From assembly GCF_009834805.1 (NCBI RefSeq), contig NZ_WVHO01000009.1:188501-252500 (forward strand): DNA of 64,000 nucleotides. The letters run 5' to 3'. The position numbers were made by a program, and so were the translations under genes. This document shows, piece by piece, positions 18,228 to 27,555 of the stretch. The notes beneath the pieces were generated by a model that saw only the letters and a program-made list of their open reading frames with translations, was not told the DNA's origin and did not search any database. This DNA comes from Saccharibacter sp. 17.LH.SD (GTDB lineage: Bacteria > Pseudomonadota > Alphaproteobacteria > Acetobacterales > Acetobacteraceae). Positions within the stretch are counted from its first letter, which is position 1. Each line of letters starts with the position of its first letter.

Positions 18228-19301
18228 TTAATGCACATGATCGTGGGATAATGAAGACCCTTCTATAGAGCATGTACCGGTAGAACATGAGAGCGGATTC
18301 CCCTGTGTTTCAATCTGGAATGTGGGATGTTGAATGGAGAAGCGCTCCTGCAGCAATGTGCTGGCACGTCTCAGTAAGGTTTGTGTGGTGTGGGCGGCAT
18401 CCTGAAGTGAGCTCGTTTCAGGGGGGGGGGGTTGTACCAAATGCACTGTTAATGCGGTTTCTGTCGTGCTCATGGGCCAGATATGGAGATGGTGAACGTC
18501 AGCGACATTAGGTAAAGCGCGTAATGCTGCTTCCACGTCGTGAACGTTAATCCCCGTTGGTACAGCGTCAAGAGCAAGCTCAAGAGATTGTGTAAGAAGA
18601 GACCATGTGCTCCAGATAATGAAGGAAGCCACAACGAGACTCACGATGGGATCGATAATATTATATCCCGTCAGTGTGATAAGGCCGCCTGCTATTACAA
18701 CACTAAGGGCCATGAGGGCATCAGAAGCCATATGCAGGAAAGCCCCTCGCATATTAAGATCATGGCTTGCGCCACGCATAAAGAGCAGGGCCGTTCCGCC
18801 ATTAATAAAAATACCGATAAGCGCAACAGAACTGACGGTTAGACCTTCCACATGTGCGGGATGGAATAAGTGGATGATAGCTTCCCAAATAATCCCACCT
18901 GTTACGAGAAGGAGGATAATGGCGTTTCCCAAGGCAGTGAGAATAGTGGCGCGCTTAAGACCATAGGTAAATTGTTGTGTAGGGGCACGTTTGGCCAGTA
19001 TTTGCGCGAACCATGTGGCGGCCAAGCTTAAGACATCGGAAAGATTATGTCCTGCATCGGCAAGGAGCGAGAGGGAGTGGGACCAAAACCCCCAAGTGGT
19101 TTCCCCAATAATGTAAGCACTATTGAGGAGCATCCCGATAAGGAAAATAGCCCCGAAAGAGGCGGGGGTATGAGTGTGATGATGTCCAAATCCATGATGA
19201 TGGTCGTGATGTGTATGGTCATCATCATGGTGATGATGTGCTTCATCATGATGAGAATGCGAAGCATGATCTGATGACGGAGAATGATTATGGCTGCTCA
19301 T
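18228..19301 (-). CDS. Cation diffusion facilitator (CDF) metal exporter 2, His-rich
   Basis: ZitB/CzcD-like CDF protein (357 aa). The N-terminal 45 residues are strongly His/Asp-rich and probably bind zinc or cobalt. The metal-site motifs are DAGHNLSD (helix 2) and HMASDALM (helix 5). After the membrane part comes the cytoplasmic domain. Around residue 290, Pro codons are written by 11 consecutive C (11 G on the plus strand at 18421-18431). Slippage there would cut off about 65 C-terminal residues. First gene of the two-gene CDF operon. Confidence 0.9.
   Translation of the reverse strand: MSSHNHSPSSDHASHSHHDEAHHHHDDDHTHHDHHHGFGHHHTHTPASFGAIFLIGMLLNSAYIIGETTWGFWSHSLSLLADAGHNLSDVLSLAATWFAQILAKRAPTQQFTYGLKRATILTALGNAIILLLVTGGIIWEAIIHLFHPAHVEGLTVSSVALIGIFINGGTALLFMRGASHDLNMRGAFLHMASDALMALSVVIAGGLITLTGYNIIDPIVSLVVASFIIWSTWSLLTQSLELALDAVPTGINVHDVEAALRALPNVADVHHLHIWPMSTTETALTVHLVQPPPPETSSLQDAAHTTQTLLRRASTLLQERFSIQHPTFQIETQGNPLSCSTGTCSIEGSSLSHDHVH
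18421..18431 (-). repeat. Homopolymeric C11 tract inside CDF exporter 2
   Basis: Eleven G on the plus strand, read as CCCCCCCCCCC in the coding strand, encoding a Pro run (VQPPPPETS). It is the longest homopolymer I noticed in the window and a plausible slippage hot spot. Confidence 0.7.
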
Positions 19302-19457
19302 GACCGCATCCTAAGATAATGAAGGGGACAGATTAAGGGGAGTCAGATAAACAGGACTTATTAGGTCTCGATATAGAACGTGAGCTATTGTGCTTTCAAT
19401 ATGAAAGTGTGGATAGCCTCTTGATACAATTTGATGTGAGTCCTTAAAGAGTAAATT

Positions 19458-20078
19458 ATGACAGAATCTTCTCATCACTCCTCCACAGAGAGCTCTTCCG
19501 CATCTGTGGAGTCTCCAGGCAAGGCATCTGAATCGTCGCGGGCTGGTCGCTTGGAAAATCGCTTCGAGTATCTTTTCTTTAGTACACGCTGGCTTATCGC
19601 TCCGATTTACGCCGGGCTTGCGGGGGGATTGCTGGTTGTTCTTGTAAAATTTGTCCAAATGCTCGTGCACTTATTGGTGCATTGTTGGCGCATGAGTTTC
19701 GACGATATGTCGATTGCCACGTTGGACCTGATTGATATGGCCTTGCTTGCGAACTTGCTCCTCATCGTTATGTTTGCAGGCTATGAAAATTATGTGTCGC
19801 GTCTCGATCTAAAAGATAATGAGGATTACCCAGCGTGGATGGGGCAAGTCACGTTCGGGGATATTAAAGTTAAGTTGATGGCCTCTATTGTCGCGATGTC
19901 AGCCATTCATTTGCTTGCGGATTTTTTACGTGTCGACACGATGACAAATCGTGAATTGGGGTGGAGTGTCGGCATTCATATGGCGTTTGTCATATCAGGC
20001 GTTCTGATTGCGATTATGGATCGCTTGACGGAGCATAAAGAAGAGAAAGAGGCGTCGTCTGAGCGAAAGAAACATTAA
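19458..20078 (+). CDS. UPF0114 (YqhA-like) membrane protein
   Basis: Small polytopic inner-membrane protein (206 aa) of the UPF0114/TIGR00645 family, function unknown. The N-terminus is Ser-rich and hydrophilic (about 35 residues), followed by FSTRWLIAPIYAGL, the typical family entry. About four transmembrane helices follow, with the conserved loop GYENYVSRLD between them. The gene overlaps the next gene at TAATG, so the two are translationally coupled. Confidence 0.85.
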   Translation: MTESSHHSSTESSSASVESPGKASESSRAGRLENRFEYLFFSTRWLIAPIYAGLAGGLLVVLVKFVQMLVHLLVHCWRMSFDDMSIATLDLIDMALLANLLLIVMFAGYENYVSRLDLKDNEDYPAWMGQVTFGDIKVKLMASIVAMSAIHLLADFLRVDTMTNRELGWSVGIHMAFVISGVLIAIMDRLTEHKEEKEASSERKKH

Positions 20079-21685
20079 TGATACGCCTTACGAATCTGTC
20101 ACTTCCACTTGATCATACACCTGCCGATTTAGAAGCTGTTGTGTTGCGGCGTTTGGCGATTCCGGTAGAGCGGTTGTTGGATATATCGGTTTTCCGCAGA
20201 GGGCATGATGCCCGTAAGCGGGGGAATATCCAGCTTGTTTATACGTTGGATTGTACTGTTGAAAATGAAGAAGAGGTATTACGACGTCACGCACAAGACC
20301 AACATATTCGTTTAACGCCCAATATGCAGTGGATGCTGCCGTCTGTTTCGGCTTCTGCAAAAAATATACGTCCGGTGGTGATTGGCGCTGGGCCTTGTGG
20401 GCTCATGGCAGCGCTTGTATTGGCGCAGGCGGGGTTAAAACCAATTATTGTTGAGCGTGGCCGTGCGGTGCGTGACCGAACCGTTGATACTTTTGCGTTA
20501 TGGCGGAAGTCGCTCTTTAACGCTGAGAGTAACGTTCAATTTGGAGAGGGGGGCGCTGGAACTTTTTCGGATGGGAAGTTGTATTCTGGTGTATCAGATC
20601 CGCGCCATCTCGGCAGAAAAGTATTACAAGAATTTGTAAAGGCTGGGGCGCCAGACGAAATTCTTTATCTCTCTAAGCCACATATTGGAACGTTTCGTTT
20701 AGTGACGGTGGTTCAGTCATTGCGGGCGCAAATTGAGGCGCTGGGTGGTGAGTATCGTTTTGAAACACGTGTTGATGGCATCGAGACAGAAGGGGATGGA
20801 GAGGCACGTCGTATTAAAGCGTTGAATCTGTCAACAGGAGAAACTCTTGCGGCTGAAGCGGTGATTCTCGCTGTTGGGCATTCAGCACGTGACACCTTTA
20901 TGATGCTCCATGCGTTGGATGTGCCCATGCATGCTAAGCCATTCTCCATTGGTGTACGTATTGAACATCCACAATCCGTCATTGATAGTGCGCGGTTTGG
21001 CTCTCAAGCTGGGCACCCTTTATTGGGCGCGGCTGATTATAAATTAGTGCATCATGCTTCTTCAGGGCGAGGGGTTTATTCCTTTTGTATGTGTCCGGGT
21101 GGGCAAGTCGTTGCGGCAACATCGGAAGTTGGACACGTTGTGACGAACGGCATGAGCCAATATTCGCGTGCGGAACGGAATGCGAATAGCGGTATGGTGG
21201 TCGAAGTTAAACCGGGCATTGATTTTGCTGCTGAGCCCTTGGCAGGGATTTCGTTCCAGCGGAAATGGGAAAAAGCAGCGTTTGAAGCTGGGGGCGGCAA
21301 TTATAAAGCGCCGGCTCAACGTGTCGGTGATTTTCTGGCAGGATGTGCATCAAGTGATTTAGGGGCGGTTGTGCCTTCTTATAAGCCGGGTGTCACACCG
21401 ACAGATCTTTCTCTTTGTTTGCCCTCCTTTGTCGTGGAGGGGATACGAGAAGCTCTTCCGTTATTCGAACGGAAAATTCGTGGCTATACGATGGAGGACG
21501 CGGTGATGACGGGTGTGGAAACACGGACGTCATCACCCCTTCGTATAGACCGTGATCAGACGGGACAGAGCCCCCGCCTTCGTGGCCTTTTCCCGGCTGG
21601 TGAGGGAGCTGGCTATGCGGGGGGTATTTTATCCGCTGGGATTGATGGTATCCGAGTTGCTGAATGGCTTATTAAGTCACTGTGA
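20078..21685 (+). CDS. FAD-dependent dehydrogenase (COG2509-like)
   Basis: Cytoplasmic flavoprotein (535 aa) of an uncharacterised FAD-dependent dehydrogenase family. An N-terminal domain of about 100 residues precedes the dinucleotide fold VIGAGPCGLMAALVLAQAG (about residue 105), with the ribose-binding VERG. GEGGAGTFSDGKLY is a conserved family segment. The C-terminal flavin motif is FPAGEGAGYAGGI. Translation is coupled to the UPF0114 gene. The substrate is unknown. Confidence 0.85.
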   Translation: MIRLTNLSLPLDHTPADLEAVVLRRLAIPVERLLDISVFRRGHDARKRGNIQLVYTLDCTVENEEEVLRRHAQDQHIRLTPNMQWMLPSVSASAKNIRPVVIGAGPCGLMAALVLAQAGLKPIIVERGRAVRDRTVDTFALWRKSLFNAESNVQFGEGGAGTFSDGKLYSGVSDPRHLGRKVLQEFVKAGAPDEILYLSKPHIGTFRLVTVVQSLRAQIEALGGEYRFETRVDGIETEGDGEARRIKALNLSTGETLAAEAVILAVGHSARDTFMMLHALDVPMHAKPFSIGVRIEHPQSVIDSARFGSQAGHPLLGAADYKLVHHASSGRGVYSFCMCPGGQVVAATSEVGHVVTNGMSQYSRAERNANSGMVVEVKPGIDFAAEPLAGISFQRKWEKAAFEAGGGNYKAPAQRVGDFLAGCASSDLGAVVPSYKPGVTPTDLSLCLPSFVVEGIREALPLFERKIRGYTMEDAVMTGVETRTSSPLRIDRDQTGQSPRLRGLFPAGEGAGYAGGILSAGIDGIRVAEWLIKSL

Positions 21686-21749
21686 GATGTGGTTGAGAGG
21701 GAGCGTTGTCTCTGGCTCCCCATCTTGAGAGTATGTTCCCCCTTATTCC

Positions 21750-22967
21750 TTAAAATTTGGGGAGCTTCCTTGGTTTTAAGGTCGTAATTCCCGCACTGAC
21801 GGCGCTTGAACCGAGGACAAGGGCGATGGCGGAGATGGGAAGGGTCGCGACCGTAGGTCCTAAAACAGGGATAAGTTTACTGGCAAGTCCTTGCCCGATG
21901 GAGCCAAGAGCGTAACTGAGCCCCATGCCGAAGCTTCGCTGATCTGAGGGGAAGCGTTGAGCAAGATAATGTGGGACGAGTGCGAAAACGCCTGAGGCTG
22001 CGGCTCCCATAATAAACGCGGAAATTAGCAGGAAGCTCCAAGAAGAGGCACAGAGGAAAGGCCAAATGCTCAGCATGACGATGACAATGGCTGCTTGCAT
22101 GATCCGTTCATCGCCGAAACGTTCTGCGAGGGTTCCGCAGAGTAATTTCCCCAGAAAAGACCCCAAGCAATAAAGGGTAATCGGCCAGAAGATCATCTGA
22201 GGGCTGAGATGATGGTTGCTTCGTAGAATGGTAGGGTAGAATGTGTAAATGGCGGCTTTCTGGAATTCCAAAAAAGACATAAGCGCAATGGCCTGCAGGG
22301 CGGCACCGCTCCAAGAAAAGCGTCGTCGTGTTTTAGGATACTGCGTATTTTTGTGGTGATTAGCGAGCCAAAGCGGGCTTTCTGGTACACCGATGCGAAT
22401 AAAAATGGCGAGTAGAGCAGGAATTAGGCCGATGAAGAATAAAAGACGCCACCCATAATGAGGCAGTAAAAGGGCTTGTGTTGCGGCGGCTGCAAAATAG
22501 CCAATTTCGTAGCCTGACATCATGATGGCTGAAGCGATGGGGCGAAGCGTTGCAGGGACGCTTTCCATCAAGAGAGCGGCCGAGGCTGTCCATTCTCCGC
22601 CAAACCCAACGCCGAAACAAAATTGAACGATCATCAACATCCAAAGAGAATGTGATAATCCCGTCAAAGCAGAGAATAAGGCGAACCACACAATGCCCAG
22701 CATGAAAGCTGGTTTGCGTCCATAACGATCAGCGAGCCACCCCCAGGCCGTATTGCCAACAGCACGTCCAAGTGATTGCCCAAAGAGTACACCGCCGAGC
22801 AGAGAAATACTGCACCCTAAATCATGGGAAATATCAGGAAGAGTGAACATAAGGGTCGTTTGATCAAAAGCATCAAGAAACCACCCTAGAAATGAAGCGA
22901 GTGTGACTTGCCAGAAAGGGCGTAGTCCTTTGAGGGATGAAAAGGGGGAGGGGGACGCAGCTGTCAT
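21750..22967 (-). CDS. MFS transporter, organic-acid/sialate-type
   Basis: Twelve-helix major facilitator (about 405 aa). The helix 2-3 loop has the MFS signature GWLADRYGRKPAF. The early segment GWFLDAFDQTTLMFTLPDI matches the lactate/sialate/aromatic-acid branch of the superfamily. ATG 22967 is preferred because it follows GAGGTG; the longer frame would need a TTG start. The transported compound cannot be decided. Divergent from hemA, with 251 bases between the starts. Confidence 0.85.
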   Translation of the reverse strand: MTAASPSPFSSLKGLRPFWQVTLASFLGWFLDAFDQTTLMFTLPDISHDLGCSISLLGGVLFGQSLGRAVGNTAWGWLADRYGRKPAFMLGIVWFALFSALTGLSHSLWMLMIVQFCFGVGFGGEWTASAALLMESVPATLRPIASAIMMSGYEIGYFAAAATQALLLPHYGWRLLFFIGLIPALLAIFIRIGVPESPLWLANHHKNTQYPKTRRRFSWSGAALQAIALMSFLEFQKAAIYTFYPTILRSNHHLSPQMIFWPITLYCLGSFLGKLLCGTLAERFGDERIMQAAIVIVMLSIWPFLCASSWSFLLISAFIMGAAASGVFALVPHYLAQRFPSDQRSFGMGLSYALGSIGQGLASKLIPVLGPTVATLPISAIALVLGSSAVSAGITTLKPRKLPKF

Positions 22968-23218
22968 GGCACCTCGCTGGCAGAAAGAATACTTTCTGGA
23001 GAAGGAGAACAAGGGATGTATCGTAGGGCGGGAAAAGTTTTGTTATCCAAACAGTATTTATTTAGTCTTCTTTTTAAGGTTGTAAATACTATTTGTTAGA
23101 ATGAATGGATTATCTCGTGTAGAGAAACAGGCACTATGTGACGAAGCCGCTCTGCTTATCTACCTTTCTTAGTTAATGAGAGAGCTAGTATAGAGCGAGG
23201 CGGTATGGAGGCGAGTTG

Positions 23219-24436
23219 ATGAACTACGATGCGATGTTCCAGGTAGCTCTTGATGGTTTACATGCAGACGGAAGTTATCGTTATTTTGCGGAGCTTGAGC
23301 GTCGTTCAGGGCGTTTTCCTAAAGCGTTTCATCATGGTGTTGGTCGAGAGATAACCATCTGGTGTTCCAATGATTATCTTGGGATGGGACAGCATCCTGA
23401 CGTGTTAGCTGCGATGCATAAGGCACTTGATGAGAGTGGTGCAGGAGCAGGGGGCACCCGCAATATTTCGGGGACGAACCATTATCATGTGGCGTTAGAG
23501 AAAGAGTTAGCGTCTTTACATGGAAAAGAAAGCGCTCTGCTCTTTAATTCTGGATATTTGTCCAATTGGGTAACATTGGGGACGATTGCGGCGCGTCTTA
23601 AGGATTGTGTCGTTCTATCTGATGCGCTCAACCATGCTTCTATGATTGAGGGTGTGCGTCACTCTCGAGCCGAAAAACGAATTTTTCGGCATAATGATCT
23701 GGAAGATTTAGAGCGTCATCTTAAAGATTTGCCTGCCGATTGCCCCAAAATCATCGCGTTTGAATCCGTCTATTCTATGGATGGGGATATTGCGCCGATT
23801 GAGGCTATCTGTGATTTGGCCGATCGTTATGGCGCGATGACCTATTTGGATGAAGTGCATGCGGTAGGCATGTATGGTGCTCAAGGTGGGGGAATTGCCC
23901 AACAATTGGGTGTTGAACATCGCCTAACCGTGATTGAGGGGACCTTAGGGAAAGGTTTTGGGGTTGTTGGCGGCTATATTGCGGCTTCTGCACCATTATG
24001 TGATTTTGTTCGCTCCTTTGGGTCGGGCTTTATCTTCTCAACGGCGTTGCCTCCTATGATTGCTGCGGGTGTGCTTGCAAGTGTTCGGCATTTACGCCAG
24101 AGCAACAGCGAGCGTGAAGGCCAGAAAAGAGCTGTTGCTTATTTGCGTAAAAAGTTGGGCGAAGCGCGTATTCCTTACATGAAAACACCAACACACATTG
24201 TCCCTGTTATGGTGAAGGATGCTGTGTTGTGTCGTGAATTGTCTGATGAATTATTAAAGCGTTTTGGGCACTATCTGCAGCCGATTAATTATCCAACTGT
24301 CCCGCGTGGAACAGAGCGTCTGCGTCTTACACCGGGCCCGATGCACACAGAAGAGGATATTGATTCTCTCGTCGAGGCGTTGAGCATGCTGTGGCAAGAG
24401 CGCCAATTAGAGCGTCGTTACGAGGAAGCGGCTTAA
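23219..24436 (+). CDS. hemA: 5-aminolevulinate synthase (ALAS)
   Basis: Condenses glycine and succinyl-CoA to 5-aminolevulinate, the alphaproteobacterial (C4) route into heme and tetrapyrroles. PLP enzyme of 405 aa; the PLP lysine is in [14 protein letters not shown] (about residue 244). [12 protein letters not shown] and [11 protein letters not shown] are typical. GGAGG stands 7 bases before ATG 23219. The upstream 200 bases are AT-rich and should hold the promoter. The gene type supports an alphaproteobacterial host. Confidence 0.95.
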   Translation: MNYDAMFQVALDGLHADGSYRYFAELERRSGRFPKAFHHGVGREITIWCSNDYLGMGQHPDVLAAMHKALDESGAGAGGTRNISGTNHYHVALEKELASLHGKESALLFNSGYLSNWVTLGTIAARLKDCVVLSDALNHASMIEGVRHSRAEKRIFRHNDLEDLERHLKDLPADCPKIIAFESVYSMDGDIAPIEAICDLADRYGAMTYLDEVHAVGMYGAQGGGIAQQLGVEHRLTVIEGTLGKGFGVVGGYIAASAPLCDFVRSFGSGFIFSTALPPMIAAGVLASVRHLRQSNSEREGQKRAVAYLRKKLGEARIPYMKTPTHIVPVMVKDAVLCRELSDELLKRFGHYLQPINYPTVPRGTERLRLTPGPMHTEEDIDSLVEALSMLWQERQLERRYEEAA

Positions 24437-24449
24437 GGTTATACTGACG

Positions 24450-24489
24450 AGGGGGCTTTTTTAGGCATAGCTGATGAAAAGTGCCCTCG
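24450..24489. terminator. Possible bidirectional terminator between hemA and the TpsB-like gene
   Basis: Imperfect stem GAGGGGGCTTTT / AAAAGTGCCCTC with a 16-base loop, in the 65-base gap between two convergent stop codons. Confidence 0.45.
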
Positions 24490-24501
24490 ATTAAAGGTGT
24501 C

Positions 24502-26217
24502 TTAAAAACCTGCGATGACCTGGAAATCACAGAATATCCCGCGTCTGTTCGCTAAGTCATTGGTATGGTTACGCCGCATGCGCCAGCCCGTATCAAAGAT
24601 TAGGTTTAAATGACGGTTGAAGGTACTGTTGAGATCTAATCCGATGCTGGACAAAGTTGCGGTCCGTGCGCCGCTGGCGGCTCTGTGAACTTGCCTATTG
24701 TCAGCCCAGTCCCAGAAAAATCCGATTTTGTTGGTGTCTTCGAGTTCTGGGATATGGAGAGCTCTAATAAGAGAAAAGCTCGGAGCATAGATCTCCTGGC
24801 TAAAGGCATTGCCGTCACTTCCGAAGGAGGTATTGGCAAAGTAACCTCGGACTGTTCCTATCCCCCCAATCATAAATTGCTCGCTATAAAGAAGGTTAGA
24901 GGATGCGCGTTGGAAAATGACCTTTGTGGTGGAAGACAAACCATAAGGGAGAGATTGGTTACGTAATAGGATAAGCCGATCATATACGTAATCAGGTTTT
25001 GCGTAGGGGAAGATGCTATTGTAATCTCGATGATTATTGTAGTGAGTGAATCCTCCGGGACTGTAAGAAAATTGGTTATTGATTTGGGTTTGCCCCCAGG
25101 GGTCTTGCAGCGATCCGCTATAGCCGATGACAAATTGATCTGTATCGGCATTTTTAGTGATTGGTGTGAGTTTAGGAGAAAATTGATCGGAATTTGTTGT
25201 TTTCCAATCAAATCCAATTAGCGTTGTACCATCAATTCCAAAATTTTCTCCGATGGCCCAATGTTGAAACATATGGAGCCAGCGGATGGAGGCTTGGCCG
25301 CTTCGTCCACGGTTAATGAGGTCAGGGATATTCGATTTTGGATAGGCGTTAGAGTAATTCCCAAAAATTTGAAGGGCATTGCGTGAAAGAAAAGGGATTG
25401 TCCAGCTAGCGGTGTGGTTGTTCATCCGGCCAAACATAGTACGATTGAATTGGTATGTGACAATATGTCCAAGCCCAAAGGCATTACCCCATGAGGCACC
25501 AACATACCAATTTAAGCGTCCTAATGTACGGTCTGCTTGGTTATTAACGGCCGCGTAAGCGTAGACGGGAAAGCGATCAGAAACATGCAAGTCTACGTCT
25601 GTCACGCCAGGTTCTTTCCCAGGGCGATAGACCATATCAACTGTGCGAAATGGGTTGAGATTTAACCAATCTAATTCTGTTTGAAGCGATGTAAGGGCCA
25701 TTGTTTGGCCAGACGTTAGGCCGCTATCCCGTTTAATTTGCCAAGCAGGCGTCCAGAGATTCCCGTGGACGGAAATATTGCCTAGGCGATATTCGAGGAC
25801 GTCAACATGTAGGACGCCGGCATGGACGCGTTGTGGAGGCACGTTGACACGAATGAAAGCGCGGTCATGTTCTCTGAAAAAAACAGCAATGGCACCTTCC
25901 AGTTCATGCATTTTTTGGAATGTGAGGGGATGATCGATAAAAGGTTGGATAATTTTATAAAGGGCAGGAGCATGTGTCAGGTTGAGGCCTTCGGCTGACA
26001 GAGCTTGCTGGCCTGTTTGTTGCCCTGTTTTTCCGGTTGGTTGTAGAACGACCGCATGAAGGATTGGTAACGCGATGGCCTCATTTTTATCCTCTGCTCG
26101 TGCAGCAGAGAGCGGGGTAGCCGCCATTAATGCTGCATAGCTACCCAGTGCCAGGCAGACGTGGCGTGCTCTGTTAGGCGTTGATGATCGTACAGAAAGA
26201 CGCAGTCGTTCTTTCAC
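24502..26217 (-). CDS. TpsB/ShlB-FhaC-type outer-membrane secretion pore
   Basis: Outer-membrane Omp85-superfamily pore of two-partner secretion (571 aa). A signal peptide (about residues 1-42, ending SAARA) is followed by POTRA-like domains (about residues 80-220, with FIRVNVPPQRVHAGVLHVDV). A 16-strand barrel follows. The conserved barrel-loop motif VRGY occurs (TVRGYF, about residue 468), and the protein ends in Phe as barrel proteins do. It overlaps the upstream small exported-protein gene by four bases (ATGA). No large TpsA exoprotein is nearby. Confidence 0.85.
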   Translation of the reverse strand: MKERLRLSVRSSTPNRARHVCLALGSYAALMAATPLSAARAEDKNEAIALPILHAVVLQPTGKTGQQTGQQALSAEGLNLTHAPALYKIIQPFIDHPLTFQKMHELEGAIAVFFREHDRAFIRVNVPPQRVHAGVLHVDVLEYRLGNISVHGNLWTPAWQIKRDSGLTSGQTMALTSLQTELDWLNLNPFRTVDMVYRPGKEPGVTDVDLHVSDRFPVYAYAAVNNQADRTLGRLNWYVGASWGNAFGLGHIVTYQFNRTMFGRMNNHTASWTIPFLSRNALQIFGNYSNAYPKSNIPDLINRGRSGQASIRWLHMFQHWAIGENFGIDGTTLIGFDWKTTNSDQFSPKLTPITKNADTDQFVIGYSGSLQDPWGQTQINNQFSYSPGGFTHYNNHRDYNSIFPYAKPDYVYDRLILLRNQSLPYGLSSTTKVIFQRASSNLLYSEQFMIGGIGTVRGYFANTSFGSDGNAFSQEIYAPSFSLIRALHIPELEDTNKIGFFWDWADNRQVHRAASGARTATLSSIGLDLNSTFNRHLNLIFDTGWRMRRNHTNDLANRRGIFCDFQVIAGF

Positions 26218-26915
26218 GGTGTGGTTTTCTCATCAGTGGATGAACTGGTGAGTTGGATATCTCCATTTGGGAGTGGGTGGGCCGTGTCCACATTGTTTAT
26301 TACGGCACGGTTTCCAGCCAAAGAGAAGATATTACCATCAGCTGCGGCTAAGGCAGAGGCGGCGCTCATTGTAAGAGCATGATCGCTTGTTCCAGCATGC
26401 GCGCATGGAAGTGGAAGAACATAGAGACCCGTTGGAGCAAAAGAGGCGCTCAGCGTAGCACGGCGGATTGTAGGATGATTTTTGTCTTCTGGGAGAAAAG
26501 CTTCACGTGGTTGATCGCTGACACCAATGGTAACGGTTTCAAAATCCTTTCCACGGCGTTTGAGACCAATGCGATATTTAGAATGAATGGTTGGTCCTGA
26601 ATGGGGGCCATTCTTGGAGCATCCTGGGTTCACAATAAGTCCATTAGGCGCTGTAATCGTTCCATCGGAGGCGACGATGTATAATTCTCCCGTAGCGGAT
26701 GTTTGGTTTTTAATAGGAGAATGACTATTGCCGACGACACTATCAATCATGGTGTTGGCAGAGGTCGTGCTTCGAGCCCCTGGTGAATATCCAGCTACGG
26801 GTGCTGCATCTTGCGCGTAAGCGAAATGGAAAAAAGGCATGACCAATGCAGAAGATAAGAAGATAATACGAGCCGTATGCGGACTTTTCGATAAAAAAGA
26901 GCGAAGGGCATACAT
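26214..26915 (-). CDS. Small exported protein coupled to the TpsB-like pore
   Basis: Unrecognised exported protein (about 233 aa). The likely start at 26915 gives a signal peptide ending FHFAYAQ (about residue 34). The mature part is Ser/Thr/Asn-rich and probably beta-structured, with two cysteines, PGCSKNG and LPCAHAG. It contains APNGLIVNP, faintly like the NPNG motif of TPS domains, but it is far too short for a usual TpsA. Four-base overlap with the pore gene implies co-expression. It could be the pore's substrate or accessory protein. Confidence 0.6.
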   Translation of the reverse strand: MYALRSFLSKSPHTARIIFLSSALVMPFFHFAYAQDAAPVAGYSPGARSTTSANTMIDSVVGNSHSPIKNQTSATGELYIVASDGTITAPNGLIVNPGCSKNGPHSGPTIHSKYRIGLKRRGKDFETVTIGVSDQPREAFLPEDKNHPTIRRATLSASFAPTGLYVLPLPCAHAGTSDHALTMSAASALAAADGNIFSLAGNRAVINNVDTAHPLPNGDIQLTSSSTDEKTTP

Positions 26916-27199
26916 AAAGAGGATCTCGCAAATACAGTAAAACACGAATAGAAATTCCTAGAGGAGACTAAGCTGTTTGTTTTATTGATAGGTGATAGGG
27001 GAAGGGAAGGTCTATTCTATCAATTTATGCAGCGAAGGTCTCTCATCTGAGAGTGGTCGGCGTGTGTCGTGTCTTTCCTATTGAGAGGAAATGGCTAGTT
27101 TGTGGTAAAATAAAAAATATAGTGGATAGATTTTGAATTATATTCTGAGTTGTGTCTCATTGCCTTGCACAAGACGGCAAAGCGCATCATCATATTGGC

Positions 27200-27496
27200 A
27201 TGACGCGATTATCAGAAGAACATTGTAACGAGGAGCGCGCTGAGCGAGGCTCAGACGTCTTAGCTGAACAAGCTATGGATTGTATTCTCGCTTTGTTGCG
27301 TCGTGATCGCGTGGCTTTGACACGTGAAAGTGCATCTTTCCTCCATTTCATTGAGGAGTTATGGCAGCGCCATGACATTGCTCCGCATGAGGTTTGGCAG
27401 GAGCTAGAAGCACGGATTGATCTTTCTGAAGAATTGTTGCGACAGGGAATACGAGCACGGAAAGGCGGTCGATACCGTTCTACAAAATTGCCTTAG
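27200..27496 (+). CDS. HisE/MazG-like small helical protein
   Basis: Short alpha-helical protein (98 aa from ATG 27200; a GTG at 27152 would add 16 residues). The core VLAEQAMDCILALLRRDRVAL then ESASFLHFIEEL resembles phosphoribosyl-ATP pyrophosphatase (HisE), where GEEAxE and ESADLLYH are usual. Here the metal-binding acids are partly replaced: EQAMD in place of EEAxE, and ESAS in place of ESAD. So it is either a divergent or an inactive paralogue. The basic tail RKGGRYRS is unusual. It lies upstream of cvpA and purF on the same strand. Confidence 0.45.
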   Translation: MTRLSEEHCNEERAERGSDVLAEQAMDCILALLRRDRVALTRESASFLHFIEELWQRHDIAPHEVWQELEARIDLSEELLRQGIRARKGGRYRSTKLP

Positions 27497-27555
27497 TTAA
27501 AATAAGGGGATTTTTTGGTGTGTGATGCATTAATGGGACTTATGGTTGTGACAGT

